A DNA stretch of 64,000 nucleotides, taken from the NCBI GenBank assembly GCA_035999765.1, contig CP108521.1:9300001-9364000 (forward strand). The letters run 5' to 3'. The translations under genes and the position numbers were made by a program. Source of the stretch: Streptomyces sp. NBC_01231. Lineage in GTDB: Bacteria > Actinomycetota > Actinomycetes > Streptomycetales > Streptomycetaceae. The notes beneath the pieces were generated by a model, which was given only the letters and a program-made list of their open reading frames with translations, was not told the origin of the DNA and did no database searches. Position 1 is the stretch's first letter, and every line of letters begins with the position of its first letter. Below are positions 1 to 9,800 of the stretch, piece after piece.

Positions 1-338
1 GCGACCGCGGGAAACACGGCCACGCGGTCCCCGACCCGGACGGAGTCCACACCGTCTCCCAGCGCGGCGACGACGCCCGAGTGGTCGGCGCCCAGCACGT
101 GGGGCGGCTGGATCTTGGCGTAGGGGTGGTTGCCGGCACGGGCCGTGAGGTCGAGCAGTCGGCCGATGCCGACCGCGGCGACCTGTACGAGGACCTCGCC
201 CGGGCCGGGACGGGGGGTGTCGATCGTGGCCCGTTCCAGGACGTCGGGCGGCCCGAACCGGTTGAACACCATGGCCCGCATCTCATCGGGCACCGGCAGC
301 AGGTCCGGCCAGCCGAGTTCCGTAGCCGTGTTGTTCAT
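1..338 (-). CDS. MDR-family alcohol dehydrogenase / quinone oxidoreductase, N-terminal part
   Basis: Only the first 112 codons are present; the gene runs off the left edge. The reading on the minus strand starts at an ATG that overlaps the stop of the upstream FAH-family gene (ATGA at 335-338), so the two are translationally coupled. The N-terminal GroES-like fold is recognisable: a proline-rich PRPGPGEVLVQVAAVGIG stretch near residues 46-63, then VLGADHSGVVAALG and VGDRVAVFP. The GHE zinc motif of classical alcohol dehydrogenases reads GADHSG, so a zinc-independent quinone-oxidoreductase-like member is more likely. Context suggests reduction or oxidation of an intermediate next to ring-cleavage enzymes. 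Substrate unknown. Confidence 0.8.
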   Translation of the reverse strand, partial: MNNTATELGWPDLLPVPDEMRAMVFNRFGPPDVLERATIDTPRPGPGEVLVQVAAVGIGRLLDLTARAGNHPYAKIQPPHVLGADHSGVVAALGDGVDSVRVGDRVAVFPAV

Positions 339-1231
339 GACGCCACCACCGTGTTCTCCAGGCGGCCGACCCGCTCGATCTCGACGACGACCTGGTCCCC
401 GGCGGCCAGGAACTCTCCACGTGGCATTCCGACGCCGGCCGGTGTGCCGGTGAGGATGACGTCCCCGGGCTCGAGCCGGGTGAGGCGGCTGGCCGCCGCG
501 ACCACTTCCGGTATCGGCACCATCATCTGTGCCGTCGAGGAGTCCTGCTTCACCACACCGTTGACGGTCAACCGGATCCGCAGGTTCTGCGGGTCGGGGA
601 CCTGCCAGGCGGGAACGAGTCCGGGGCCGAGCGGGCAGAAGCCGTCCTGTCCCTTGTGGCCGACCCAGTCGTACGCGAACGGTTCGCCCACCGGCTTGGC
701 GGCGGTGACCCGGTCCCTGGCCGAGATGTCGTTCGCCGCCAGGTAGCCGGCCACGTGGTCGAGGGCCCGCTCGGGCGAGAGGTCACGGCCGGGGCGGCCG
801 ATGACCACGGCGAGTTCCGCCTCCCAGTCGACACGGGCACCCGGGTAGGAAGGCAGCGGCACAGGGTCTCCCGGTCCCGTCACGGTCGTCGTGGGCGGCT
901 TGAGGAAGAAGAACGGATCACCCAGCTCCTCCGGCGGCTCGACGCCCATCTCGGCACAGTGGTCCCAGTAGTTGGCACCCGCGCAGAGCACCTTGCCGGG
1001 ATACGTGAGCGGGGGAGCGAGCCGGGCGTCGGCGATGACGTCCGAAACCGCCGGGGTCCAATCCCGCAGCAGCGGAGCTAGAGAGCTCCATCGGCTCAGC
1101 ACCTCCATCATCGACAGGCCTTCCGTCCCGGGCGGCCCCTGGACGACGCTCCCCCCGACGCTCACACCGACGGCGAGCTTCTCCGAGTCGTCGACCCGGT
1201 ACTGCACCAGCGACCATTCAGGAAATTCCAT
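335..1231 (-). CDS. Fumarylacetoacetate hydrolase (FAH) family protein
   Basis: A 298-residue FAH-fold enzyme that would hydrolyse a C-C bond in, or decarboxylate/isomerise, a ring-cleavage product. Visible family signatures are the metal-site acidic motif DWEAELAVVIG, the ANDISARD stretch, the FCPLGPGLVPA block and the C-terminal ILTGTPAGVG. An in-frame ATG lies at 1273, but the ATG at 1231 is preceded by GGAGG with a five-base spacer, so I place the start there. It is the first gene of a two-gene minus-strand operon with the MDR dehydrogenase and is divergent from the extradiol dioxygenase at 1471, a natural pairing of ring opening and hydrolysis. The exact substrate cannot be read from sequence. 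Confidence 0.87.
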   Translation of the reverse strand: MEFPEWSLVQYRVDDSEKLAVGVSVGGSVVQGPPGTEGLSMMEVLSRWSSLAPLLRDWTPAVSDVIADARLAPPLTYPGKVLCAGANYWDHCAEMGVEPPEELGDPFFFLKPPTTTVTGPGDPVPLPSYPGARVDWEAELAVVIGRPGRDLSPERALDHVAGYLAANDISARDRVTAAKPVGEPFAYDWVGHKGQDGFCPLGPGLVPAWQVPDPQNLRIRLTVNGVVKQDSSTAQMMVPIPEVVAAASRLTRLEPGDVILTGTPAGVGMPRGEFLAAGDQVVVEIERVGRLENTVVAS

Positions 1232-1274
1232 GTAATCCTCCGACACGCGGCTCTCTGAGGGCAACCGAACCATA

Positions 1275-1411
1275 GTGCATACACATCAGCCTCGGAAGGG
1301 GCGGCCGGACGCTACAAGATGCTCGGCGGCGGGAGGTGATGACGTGATCTATGAGCCCATGGCGCAAAAGCTTCCGCTTGACACTAGACGCATCGCTCGA
1401 CAGGTGTACAC
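1275..1411. promoter_or_regulatory. Divergent promoter region with two GTG-CAC inverted motifs
   Basis: Between the FAH gene and the extradiol dioxygenase two short dyads are visible: GTGCATACAC at 1275-1284 and GTGTACAC (perfect) at 1404-1411. Each lies near one of the divergent genes. A TTGACA hexamer is at 1378-1383 on the plus strand, but no good -10 sits at normal spacing. The GT...AC core resembles operators of GntR/FadR-type regulators, yet no such gene is nearby, so the regulator is unknown. Confidence 0.35.
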
Positions 1412-1470
1412 ACTTAAGGAGGTGTGATGCGTGAGGGACGCGGATCCACCGGAACCATGAGGAGTACAGA

Positions 1471-2385
1471 ATGTTGCGTGTCAAAGGTCTCCTGCACTAC
1501 GGCCTCCAAGTGCCCTCGCTGGATACGGGCGCGAGCTTCTACCACGCGTTCGGACTGGAGACGGCGGAGCGCGGCAACGCCGTGGTGATCCGTTGCGACG
1601 GCCGGGAGCAGGACCAGACGGTGCTGATGGAAGGGCCGGTCAAGCGGCTCCAGCACGTGGCCTTCGCGGTGGAGCCGGACTCCCTGCCGGAGTGGCAGCG
1701 CCACCTCGAGGGCATGGGGCTGAAGCTGCTGGACGCGCCGGCCGAGGTGCCCGGCGGACTGTGGTTGCGGGATCACGAGGGCAACCTGATCAACCTCCGT
1801 GACGAGGGGATCGCCTCCTGGCGTGAGTTCGGCACCACGGACGCACGGGACGCCAACGTCGGCGACCGCGTCCGGCGGGTCGATCAGGCCCGCTGGCACA
1901 ACGCCGACGAGAAGCCCCGCCCCCAGCGCCTGGGGCACATGCTGATCTTCAGCTCCGACCTGGTCGCCTCGGAGGCCTTCTACGCCCGCACCCTCGGGCT
2001 CCGTCTGTCGGACCGCATCCCCGGCATCGCCACGTTCATGAACTCGGGCCCCGGCGATCACCACGTCTTCGGTTTCGTCCCGGCGGCCCACCCCGGCCTG
2101 CACCACTCCAGCTGGATGGTGTCCGACATCGACCAGATCGCCATGGGTGCGCGGAACATGTCCGCCGCGGGCCACTCCAAGGGCTGGGGTCTGGGGCGCC
2201 ACACCCTCGGCTCGAACCTCTTCCACTACATCCAGGACCCCTGGGGCAGCTGGATCGAGTACTCCAGCGACATGGACCGCATCACCGAGGACTGGAAGCC
2301 GAACGACTGGGACTGCCCGGCCGCTGTCTGGAGCCCCGAAATGCCGGGCGACTTCATCACCAACCAGGAGGAGAAGCCCGCCTGA
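1471..2385 (+). CDS. Type I extradiol ring-cleavage dioxygenase (VOC superfamily)
   Basis: A 304-residue two-module vicinal-oxygen-chelate protein of the catechol 2,3-dioxygenase / 2,3-dihydroxybiphenyl 1,2-dioxygenase type, predicted to open a catechol ring next to the hydroxyls using Fe(II) and O2. In module 2 the expected ligands are present: His156 (RLGHMLIF), His211 or His212 (GLHHSSWMV) and Glu263 in the signature DPWGSWIEYSSD. A GAGGAG Shine-Dalgarno precedes the ATG. It is divergent from the FAH hydrolase, which would act on the resulting semialdehyde or vinylogous acid. Substrate range is not deducible. A short convergent gap with a strong hairpin follows. Confidence 0.87.
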   Translation: MLRVKGLLHYGLQVPSLDTGASFYHAFGLETAERGNAVVIRCDGREQDQTVLMEGPVKRLQHVAFAVEPDSLPEWQRHLEGMGLKLLDAPAEVPGGLWLRDHEGNLINLRDEGIASWREFGTTDARDANVGDRVRRVDQARWHNADEKPRPQRLGHMLIFSSDLVASEAFYARTLGLRLSDRIPGIATFMNSGPGDHHVFGFVPAAHPGLHHSSWMVSDIDQIAMGARNMSAAGHSKGWGLGRHTLGSNLFHYIQDPWGSWIEYSSDMDRITEDWKPNDWDCPAAVWSPEMPGDFITNQEEKPA

Positions 2386-2420
2386 GCGCTGTCGTCCTCG
2401 CGCAGCCCCCCCCGTGCCGC

Positions 2421-2453
2421 CGGCCGCTGTCGCCCCTCAGGGCGCAGCGGCCG
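2421..2453. terminator. Bidirectional hairpin terminator
   Basis: CGGCCGCTG (2421-2429) pairs with CAGCGGCCG (2445-2453). Inside it CGCCC pairs with GGGCG around a CTCA loop, giving about 14 base pairs with one bulged T. It lies between the convergent dioxygenase and IclR genes. Confidence 0.75.
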
Positions 2454-2508
2454 TTCGGCTACGAGGTACCTGCCCGGACCGGATCAGCCTGGGGACTGCG
2501 CTGTCCCG

Positions 2509-3309
2509 TCATTCCGACCCGTACGACTGCCGCGCTCGCCCGACTCCCGCCGAGGGACGCCAGCCGAGTCTGCGGGACACGGCCAGACCGGAGGCGATGA
2601 CCGCCGGCCGTACCGTCCGCAGATCCACCGAACCGGCGCTCACGACGACCGACAGGGCCGCGACGACTCTGCCCTCGTCGTCGAGCACACGGGTGGCCAC
2701 CGAGTCGGCGCCGGATGTCGCCTCCTGGAGGACGACGGCCACCCCGGTCTCGTGGCATTCGTCCAGCTGTTCCAGCAACCGCGCGGGATCGGTGACGGTG
2801 CGGTCGGTGTACGCGGGCAGGCCCTGTGCGATCACCTGCTCGATCACTTCGGGACCGGCGTGGGCGAGCAGCACCTTGCCGACACCGGAGCAGTGCAGCG
2901 GCAGCCTGCCGCCGACCCTCGACATGACGTCCACCGCGCTGCCCGCCGACAGCCGCTCGACGAGCACGGCTTCGGTGCCTTCCAGCACTGCGAGCTGGAC
3001 GTGCTGGCGCAGCGCGGTGTGCAGGTCGTCCATGAACGGGAGAGCGACGGTACGCAGGGGAAGACTCAGCGGTGCCAGTGTGCCCAGCTGCCACAGCCGG
3101 ATGCCCACGGTGAACCCTCCGTCCCGTGCCCGCTCCAGCGCTCCCGCCTCGACGAGTTCCAGCGCCAGCCGGCGCACCGTGGCATGGGGCAGTCCCGTGT
3201 CCCGGGTCAGGTCGGCCAGGGTGAGGCGCGACCGGCCGGGCCGGAACGCGAAGAGAACGTCGAGCAGCCGCGAACTCACGCTGCGACCGGGCTGACTGGT
3301 GCGCGGCAT
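2509..3309 (-). CDS. IclR-family transcriptional regulator
   Basis: A 266-residue IclR regulator with an N-terminal winged HTH (SVSSRLLDVLFAF ... LTRDTGLPHATVRRLALELVEAG) and a C-terminal ligand domain carrying the typical LPLHCSGVGKVLLAH and ADSVATRVLDDEGRVVAALSV segments. Candidate starts exist at 3336 and 3309; the latter has GGAGG four bases upstream and is chosen. It is divergent from the hydroxyquinol operon, and the shared gap holds a 15-bp dyad (3348-3362). Regulators of this family commonly control aromatic-acid operons next to them, so control of the hydroxyquinol genes is the simplest reading. Confidence 0.87.
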   Translation of the reverse strand: MPRTSQPGRSVSSRLLDVLFAFRPGRSRLTLADLTRDTGLPHATVRRLALELVEAGALERARDGGFTVGIRLWQLGTLAPLSLPLRTVALPFMDDLHTALRQHVQLAVLEGTEAVLVERLSAGSAVDVMSRVGGRLPLHCSGVGKVLLAHAGPEVIEQVIAQGLPAYTDRTVTDPARLLEQLDECHETGVAVVLQEATSGADSVATRVLDDEGRVVAALSVVVSAGSVDLRTVRPAVIASGLAVSRRLGWRPSAGVGRARQSYGSE

Positions 3310-3347
3310 CAGTCCTCCACCACCGGGGACGGCCACGAAAAGGTGCT

Positions 3348-3362
3348 GTCCATTGAATGAAC
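3348..3362. promoter_or_regulatory. Candidate IclR operator
   Basis: GTCCATTGAATGAAC is a near-perfect 15-bp palindrome (one mismatched pair). It sits between the divergent IclR gene and the hydroxyquinol operon. Palindromes of this size and A/T character in a very GC-rich gap fit an IclR-type operator. Confidence 0.5.
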
Positions 3363-3443
3363 ATAGCGCTTTCGGAGCCGTCAGGACGTCGGCCAGGATC
3401 CAGGTCAGCAGGGCGCCAGCCCGTGAAAGAGAGGAGCGGATCC

Positions 3444-4637
3444 ATGCCCACCCAAGTGCCCGGCCCGCGGATCGCCATCATCGGGGGCGGCATCGGCGGT
3501 CTGGCCGCCGCGGCCTTCCTGCGCCGCGCGGGACTGACCGCAACCGTCTACGAGCAGGCACCCGCGCTCGGCGAGGTCGGCGCCGGACTCGTCGTCGCCC
3601 CCAACGCCGTACGGCTGCTGCGCCGCCTCGGGGTCATGGAACGACTGCTGCGCCGTGCCGTACCGCTCGACTGGGGCTGGGAGTTCCGCCGCTGGGCGGA
3701 CGGCGGCGTGCTGTCGGTGGAGAAGCTGAGCGAGGTGTGCGAGCGGCTCTACGGCGAGGGCACCTACGTCGTCCACCGGGCCGACCTGCTCGACGCGGTC
3801 AAGTCGGCCGTACCCGGCGACTGGATCCGCCTGGGCGCCCGGTGCACCTCGATCGACGAGAGCCCGCACGGCGTGCGACTGAGCTTCGCCGACGGCGGTC
3901 GCGTCGAGGCGGACGTCGTCATCGGCGCCGACGGCGTGCACTCCGTCGTCCGCGGCACGGTCGCCGAGCCCGCGCCGCCGGAGTACTCCGGAATCTGCGC
4001 CTTCCGCACCATCGTGCCCGCCGACGCGGCACCCGACTTCGCCCTGCGCCCGGCCCAGACCCTCTGGCTCGGCCCGGGACGGCATTTCGTGCACTACCCG
4101 ATCAATGGCGGACAGGGCGTCAATGTCGTCGCCTTCGCCCCCGCCGGGGACTACACCGACGAGTCGTGGAGCGCGACGGCCACGATCGAGGAATTCCAGG
4201 CCGAGTTCGCGGGCTGGGACCCGCGGGTGACGGACCTCATCGCCGCCGGCGGCGTCCCCGGCCGTTGGGCCATGCTGGACCGGGCGCCGCTGCGGCACTG
4301 GAGCCGGGGCCGTGCCACCCTGCTCGGGGATGCCGCCCACCCCATGTTCCCCTTCTTCGCCCAGGGCGCGGCCCAGTCCGTCGAGGACGCCGCGGTGCTG
4401 GCGCGCTGCCTGGCCGAGTCGGCCGACGATCCCGAGCAGGCGCTGAAGAGTTACGAGGCAGTACGCATCGAACGCACCACGCGCCTCCAGCAGATCAGTC
4501 ACGCCCGCCGCGACATCAACCACTTGCCCGACGGCCCCGAACAGCAGGCCCGCGACACGGCACTCGCCGGGTCCGACCCTCTGGTGGGCAATGGCTGGAT
4601 CTACGGCTACGACGCCGAAAAGGTGCCCATCTCGTGA
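3444..4637 (+). CDS. FAD-dependent aromatic monooxygenase (salicylate/3-hydroxybenzoate hydroxylase-like)
   Basis: A 397-residue class A flavoprotein hydroxylase. The three family fingerprints are present: the Rossmann motif GGGIGG at residues 14-19, the DG motif in IGADGVHSVVR at 160-170, and the GD motif in LLGDAAHPMFPFFAQGAAQ at 293-311. An upstream in-frame ATG exists at 3357, but AGAGGAG lies eight bases before 3444, so this start is preferred. It leads an operon with hydroxyquinol 1,2-dioxygenase and maleylacetate reductase, so it most likely makes hydroxyquinol (benzene-1,2,4-triol) or its precursor by hydroxylating, perhaps with decarboxylation, a mono- or dihydroxylated benzoate or phenol. 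The substrate is inference. Confidence 0.85.
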   Translation: MPTQVPGPRIAIIGGGIGGLAAAAFLRRAGLTATVYEQAPALGEVGAGLVVAPNAVRLLRRLGVMERLLRRAVPLDWGWEFRRWADGGVLSVEKLSEVCERLYGEGTYVVHRADLLDAVKSAVPGDWIRLGARCTSIDESPHGVRLSFADGGRVEADVVIGADGVHSVVRGTVAEPAPPEYSGICAFRTIVPADAAPDFALRPAQTLWLGPGRHFVHYPINGGQGVNVVAFAPAGDYTDESWSATATIEEFQAEFAGWDPRVTDLIAAGGVPGRWAMLDRAPLRHWSRGRATLLGDAAHPMFPFFAQGAAQSVEDAAVLARCLAESADDPEQALKSYEAVRIERTTRLQQISHARRDINHLPDGPEQQARDTALAGSDPLVGNGWIYGYDAEKVPIS

Positions 4638-4715
4638 CCCGGTCCGCCTGCCCCGTCAGGGGAAGTGCGGTTCCGTAATGTTTCTCAGCAAGCCCGCCAC
4701 CACTGGAGGTACGTC

Positions 4716-5597
4716 ATGCCCGGCACCGACGAAGCGGCGAAGGCCATCACCACCGCGGCCGTCGACAGCTTCCGCGACACCCCGGACCCCCGGCTGCGTG
4801 AACTGCTCCAAGGGCTCGTCCGGCATCTGCACGGTTACGTCCGTGAGCTGCGCCCCACGATCCAGGAGTGGGAGTACGCCGTGGAGTACCTCACCGCCGT
4901 CGGGCAGACATGTGATCCCACCCGACAGGAATTCATCCTCCTCTCCGACGTGCTGGGTGTGTCCATGCTGGTCGAGACGGTGAACGAGCAGGGCGGCGGC
5001 ACCGAGAGCACGGTCCTGGGGCCGTTCCACGTCGTGGAGTCCCCGAAGCGCGAGAGCGGCGACAGCATCGATCTCATGGGCACCGGAAAGCCCTGTGTCG
5101 TGTCGCTTCGCGTCACCTCGGCGGACGGCAGCCCACTTTCCGGGGCGAGCGTCGACGTCTGGCAGTGCACCGAGGACGGCTTCTACGACGTGCAGCAGCC
5201 GGACGTCCAGCCGCCGGGCAACGGACGCGGTCTCTTCCGGACCGACGACGAAGGCCGCCTGTGGTTCCGCACGGTGGTGCCGAGCCACTACCCCATTCCG
5301 ACCGACGGCCCGGTGGGACTCCTGCTCGACGCCACCGAGCGGCACCCGTACCGCCCGGCCCACATCCACTTCATCGTCGACGCCGACGGCCACCGACCGC
5401 TGACGACGCACATCTTCGTCGCCGGCAGCCCCTACCAGGACTCGGACGCCGTCTTCGCCGTCAAGGAGAGCCTGGTCGTCGGCTTCGCGCAGGTCGACGA
5501 CGAGCAGAAGGCCCACGACTACCGGGTCACCGCTCCGTTCCGCATGGCCGAGTTCGACATCAGCGTCGAGCCCGAGACGAACAAGGACGCCCGATGA
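4716..5597 (+). CDS. Hydroxyquinol 1,2-dioxygenase (intradiol)
   Basis: A 293-residue intradiol dioxygenase that opens the ring of hydroxyquinol to maleylacetate using non-haem Fe(III). The four iron ligands are visible at canonical spacing: Tyr157 (GFYDVQ), Tyr192 (SHYPIP), His216 and His218 (RPAHIHF). The N-terminal helical dimerisation region (residues 1-100) is typical of catechol/hydroxyquinol enzymes, and the LGPFH start of the catalytic domain is at 101. A GTG start at 4665 is possible, but GGAGG lies six bases before the ATG at 4716. Hydroxyquinol rather than catechol specificity is inferred mainly from the overlapping maleylacetate reductase gene downstream. Confidence 0.9.
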   Translation: MPGTDEAAKAITTAAVDSFRDTPDPRLRELLQGLVRHLHGYVRELRPTIQEWEYAVEYLTAVGQTCDPTRQEFILLSDVLGVSMLVETVNEQGGGTESTVLGPFHVVESPKRESGDSIDLMGTGKPCVVSLRVTSADGSPLSGASVDVWQCTEDGFYDVQQPDVQPPGNGRGLFRTDDEGRLWFRTVVPSHYPIPTDGPVGLLLDATERHPYRPAHIHFIVDADGHRPLTTHIFVAGSPYQDSDAVFAVKESLVVGFAQVDDEQKAHDYRVTAPFRMAEFDISVEPETNKDAR

Positions 5598-6667
5598 ACA
5601 CCCCGCTCGACTTCCGATACCAGGCACTCCCGATGCGCGTGGTGATGGGCCCCGGAGCCCTCGACCGGCTCGCCGACGAGATCGACCACGCCGGACTCAA
5701 AAGGGTCATGGTGCTGTGCTCGCCCGAACAACGGGAGCTCGCCGAGACGGTCGCCGGCCTCATCGGCGCCCGCGCGGCGGACATCCACCCCCACGCCCGC
5801 ATGCACGTGCCCGCCGAGGCGGCGGCCGAGGCCCGCAGGCGCGCGAAAGAGGTGAACGCGGACGGCTGCGTCGCCGTTGGCGGCGGCTCCGCGATCGGCC
5901 TCGGGAAGATCGTCGCCCTCCAGTACGGCCTGCCGATCATCGCCGTACCGACGACGTACGCCGGGTCCGAAATGACGCCGGTGTGGGGTATGACGGAGAA
6001 CGGCGTCAAGCGCACCGGCAGGGATCCGCGCGTCCTGCCGGTCTCGGTCCTGTACGACCCCGCGCTCACCGTGACCCTGCCCGCGGCCATCTCCGTGACC
6101 AGCGGTATGAACGCGATCGCGCACGCGGTGGAGGCCCTGTACGCGCCGGACGCCTCCCCGGTCATCGACCTGATGGCCGAGGAAGGCGTACGGGCACTGG
6201 CCGCCGCACTCCCGGACGTCGTGGCCGACGGCGCCGACCTCGACGCCCGAGCCCGCGCCCAGTACGGCGCCTGGCTGTGCGGCGCCTGTCTCGGGGCCAC
6301 CACCATGTCCCTGCACCACAAGCTCTGCCACGCCCTCGGCGGCACCCTCGACCTGCCGCACGCCCCCACCCACACCGTGGTGCTCCCGCACGCCCTCGCC
6401 TACAACCAGGACGCGGCGCCCAAGGCGGCGGCCGCGCTCGGCCGCGCCCTCGGCACCTCCGCCGACCCGGCCACACATCTGTGGGACCTCGCCGGCCGGC
6501 TGGGTGCCCCACGCTCCCTGCGGGAGCTCGGCATGGCCGAGAGCGACATCGACCGGATCGTCCAGGTCTCGCTGGCCAACCCCTACGGCAACCCCCGCGA
6601 GGTGACCGCGGAAGGCCTCGGTCAGCTCCTGCGCGCCGCCTGGTCCGGGCAGCCCCCGACCTCCTGA
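5594..6667 (+). CDS. Maleylacetate reductase
   Basis: A 357-residue member of the iron-containing alcohol dehydrogenase-like superfamily that reduces maleylacetate to 3-oxoadipate with NAD(P)H. Evidence includes the MGPGALDRLADEI opening, the nucleotide site VAVGGGSAIGLGKIVAL, IAVPTTYAGSEMTPVWGMTENG and the SLHHKLCHALGG and LPHAPTHTVVLPH blocks specific to maleylacetate reductases. Its ATG overlaps the stop of the dioxygenase gene (ATGA), so the two steps are translationally coupled. It is the last gene of the operon and is followed at once by a strong hairpin. Confidence 0.92.
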   Translation: MNTPLDFRYQALPMRVVMGPGALDRLADEIDHAGLKRVMVLCSPEQRELAETVAGLIGARAADIHPHARMHVPAEAAAEARRRAKEVNADGCVAVGGGSAIGLGKIVALQYGLPIIAVPTTYAGSEMTPVWGMTENGVKRTGRDPRVLPVSVLYDPALTVTLPAAISVTSGMNAIAHAVEALYAPDASPVIDLMAEEGVRALAAALPDVVADGADLDARARAQYGAWLCGACLGATTMSLHHKLCHALGGTLDLPHAPTHTVVLPHALAYNQDAAPKAAAALGRALGTSADPATHLWDLAGRLGAPRSLRELGMAESDIDRIVQVSLANPYGNPREVTAEGLGQLLRAAWSGQPPTS

Positions 6668-6668
6668 G

Positions 6669-6719
6669 ACAGCAATGTGCCCGGGCCGCCACAGTTTGGC
6701 GGCCCGGGCACATTGCTGT
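6669..6719. terminator. 23-bp perfect hairpin terminator
   Basis: The arm at 6669-6691 is exactly complementary to 6697-6719, with a five-base loop. It begins two bases after the maleylacetate reductase stop and lies before the convergent glycosidase gene, so it can serve both directions. Confidence 0.88.
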
Positions 6720-6824
6720 GCGGCACCGTGGGCGAAGCGGTCACGCCTTCCGCATGGGCTCGCAGGGGGCGCTGCCCGTCATACGGACTCCGCGCGTGCC
6801 GCGTCGCCGCCGGTGGTGATCACC

Positions 6825-9800
6825 TCATCGCACCTCCCGCGCGTACGGCGCGACGGCGATCCGGTCGATCAGCGGCGCGTAGCGGGAGCGGAGCAGAACA
6901 CCGGGGAAGGTGTCCGAGGCGTAGGTCGTGCCGTCGAAGTTCGGCAGTTCCTCGGAGCGGAAGGTGATCGTGTTCTGTCCCTTCTTCAGGCGGACCGGGA
7001 CGGTCAGCTCCCAGAAGTTGTTCTGGTGGAAGGTGTGGGGGAAGCCGACGCGCTGCGTCTCGCCGCCGTTCACGCTGATGTCGGCGTGGCGGGCGAGCGG
7101 GTCCGGGTTGTAGTGGGTGGCCGCGGACTGCTCGGGGTTGGAGTAGCGGATGCGCAGCGCGAACAGGCCGGCGCGGTCGGCGGCGACGTCGAACGTCGCG
7201 GTGTTGCCGTTGCGGGGCTCGCCGCCGATGCCGGTGATCGCGGTGCCGGCCGTGGCCAGGGAGAGCGGGGTCAGCGTGGCCGAGCCCGCGAGCTCGGCGT
7301 CGCCCGCCTCGTAGGTACGCGCCTTGAGGGTGCCCTGGCCGGGAGTGACGGTGAGACGGTCGACGAGGGTGGTGGACGAACTCCCGGTCACCGTCACCTT
7401 GTTGACGCCTCCCGAGAGGGAGACCGCCACCTTGCCCCCGCCCTTGGCCAGGCGCAGGACGTCGTGTCCGTTGACGGAGAGCCGGGCGCCCGTGCCGCCG
7501 AGGGCGTCGACGTCGAGGGTGGCCTCGCGGTCGGCGGGGGAGTAGACCCAGAACATGGCGGTCTGGTCCTTCTTGAGCTGGACGGCGCCCGAGCCGCCGG
7601 CGGGCGTGCCGGCCTGCTTCGGCAGGTCGTAGACGGGCTGTGCCCCGCCGGCCGGCCAGGCCAGCTCGCCCTCGTACACCTGGGTGCCGGCCGACGCCTG
7701 AGGCAGGGACAGGGTGAGCCGGTCGACGATGGCGTCGCCCTGGGTGACGCGCTTGCCGTCGGCGCTCCTCGCGGCGAGCGTCAGGGTGTGCTTGCCCTTG
7801 GTGAGCTTGACCTTGGTGTCGGTGTGGTCCCACACCACCCACTTGTAGCCCAGCGGCAGGAACAACTCCTGCTCGCTGTCCGCCTTTCCGTCCACCCGCA
7901 GGAAGACGTTGGTGGGTCCCTGCTCCTTCACCTTGTCGAAGGTGTTGAGGGAGTTGGCGAACGTGCTCAGGTCGTAGGTGCCGTCCTCGGGCACGTCCAC
8001 GGTGAAGTCGAGGGTGACGTCCGAACCGGTGCGCAGGCCGCCCACGTCGTAGCCGCCGGAGGTGTAGAACTTCGACACGTCGCTGGTCGACCCCTCCGGG
8101 CCGTTCTTGGAGTAGCCGGAGCCGGTGTGGGCGGCGTCCTCCGCCTCGTAGGAGCCCTGCCAGCGCACGGGCGGTGACTGCGTGCTCTTCGCCTTCCCGG
8201 CCGGGCTGAGGACGACCTCGTACGCGGAGGACTCCTTGAGCTTCGGCAGGGCGCCGTCGCCGAAGTCGACGGCGACCGTGCCGTCGTCACCGACCTTCAG
8301 GTTCGTCTCCGTGAGCAGCTTCGGGCCGGAGTTGTCGCCGACCTGTCCGCTCCACTCGATCTCCCGCACCCAGGCGTGCACACGGCTGCCGAAGAGCTTC
8401 TTCGGGACGCCCGCGAAGGTGATGTGTCCCTTGCCGGTGGACCCGCCGAAGACCAGCCGTGCCTGCTTCTTCTTCTCGTCGAGCGTGGCGACGCCCTGCA
8501 TGGTGTAGTTCTCGCCCGGGAACGGCGGGTTCACCGTCACGGTGTGCCCGCTCATCGAGGCGTACGCGTTCAGCAGCCACCACTGCCCGTTGCCGCGGTT
8601 GGACTGCACCGCGGAGTCGGAGAGGTTGCCGTCGATGTTCCAGTACGCGATGTCGGCGTCCACCTTGGACTCCTCGATGGCGGACACCCACTGAATCATC
8701 TGGCCGGGCACCGAGGTGTGGTAGTTGAACGCGTACTCGTTGATGTTGATGGGGAGTCGGGTGCCCTCCCGGTCGGTTCCCTTGAACAGTTCCTTCTCCC
8801 AGACCCGGTACTTGGCGACGCTCTCGCGCACCGCCTCCGGGTGGCTCAGCTCGTGCCAGGTGATGACGTCCGGGAGGGTGCCGGCGGCCAGGGCGTGCGT
8901 GAGGAAGCCCTTCACCTGGTCGTAGAGGACGCTGGTGTTGGGGCCGGCTATGCGGGCGCTGGGCATCTTGCCCTTGATGAGCTTGTAGGCGGAGTCCCAG
9001 GCGGCGAAGTAGTCGTCGGGGTCGTTGAGCCAGCTGACCTTGTTGTAGCTCCACTCGCCGGTGCCGAACATGTTGCCCTCGGGCTCGTTGAACGGCACGA
9101 AGACGATGTTGTCCTGGTACTGCTCGGGGAGTTGGAGAACCTGGTCGACCTGCTTGGCGATCTTCTCCTCGTAGAGCTTGAGCTTCTCCTGGGGGGTGGC
9201 GCCCGGCCACTCGTACGGGAAGCCGCGGTGGATGTCGGTCATGTAGATGTACACATCACCGTCGGTGGAGTCGGCCAGCGGCTTGACCACATCCAGCGCG
9301 TCGGCGCCGGGGTGCTGCGGGCCGTCCTGCGCCTTCGTGGAGACCGTGCGCAGGCCCATCCCCTCGATGAGGTTGTTGGTGGGCACGTCCGGTCCGTACA
9401 CGCCGTAGAGCGTGCCGGAGGCGCCGCCGTGGAACGCGCCGGTGTCCGAGCCGAGGTCGACGGTGAGCTGGCCCTCGCGGACCACGGTGACGGTCGCCCG
9501 CACCGCGCGCCCGGCCGCCGTCCCGGCCACGGTGAACGTGCCGGGTTGCGCGTACTTGTCGGACGGTACGGCGTCCCAGGCGATGGGCAGGTCGCGGTCG
9601 TAGCCGTCGGAGAAGGAGGAACGGACACCCGCGGGGAGGGTGGGGGCGGTGCCGCTGGTGGTACGGACAGCGAAGGATGTCTGTGAGAGCTCCTGAAGGG
9701 TCGGCAGGGTCCCGACCGTTGTGGCCACCTGCTCGGGGCTGAGCGCCGAGTGCCACACCGTGAAGTCGTCGATCGCGCCCTTGAGCAGTGGGTCCGGGTA

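Noticed and set aside
1378..1411. TTGACA as -35 of the extradiol dioxygenase gene
   Set aside because: No acceptable -10 hexamer at 16-19 bases; the spacing to any TA-containing hexamer is too long, so it was not called as a promoter.
8376..9686. 436-codon open frame antisense to the LamG-type glycosidase
   Set aside because: Shadow frame rich in Val, Gly, Arg and Leu with no motif; the minus strand encodes the catalytic Glu motifs here.
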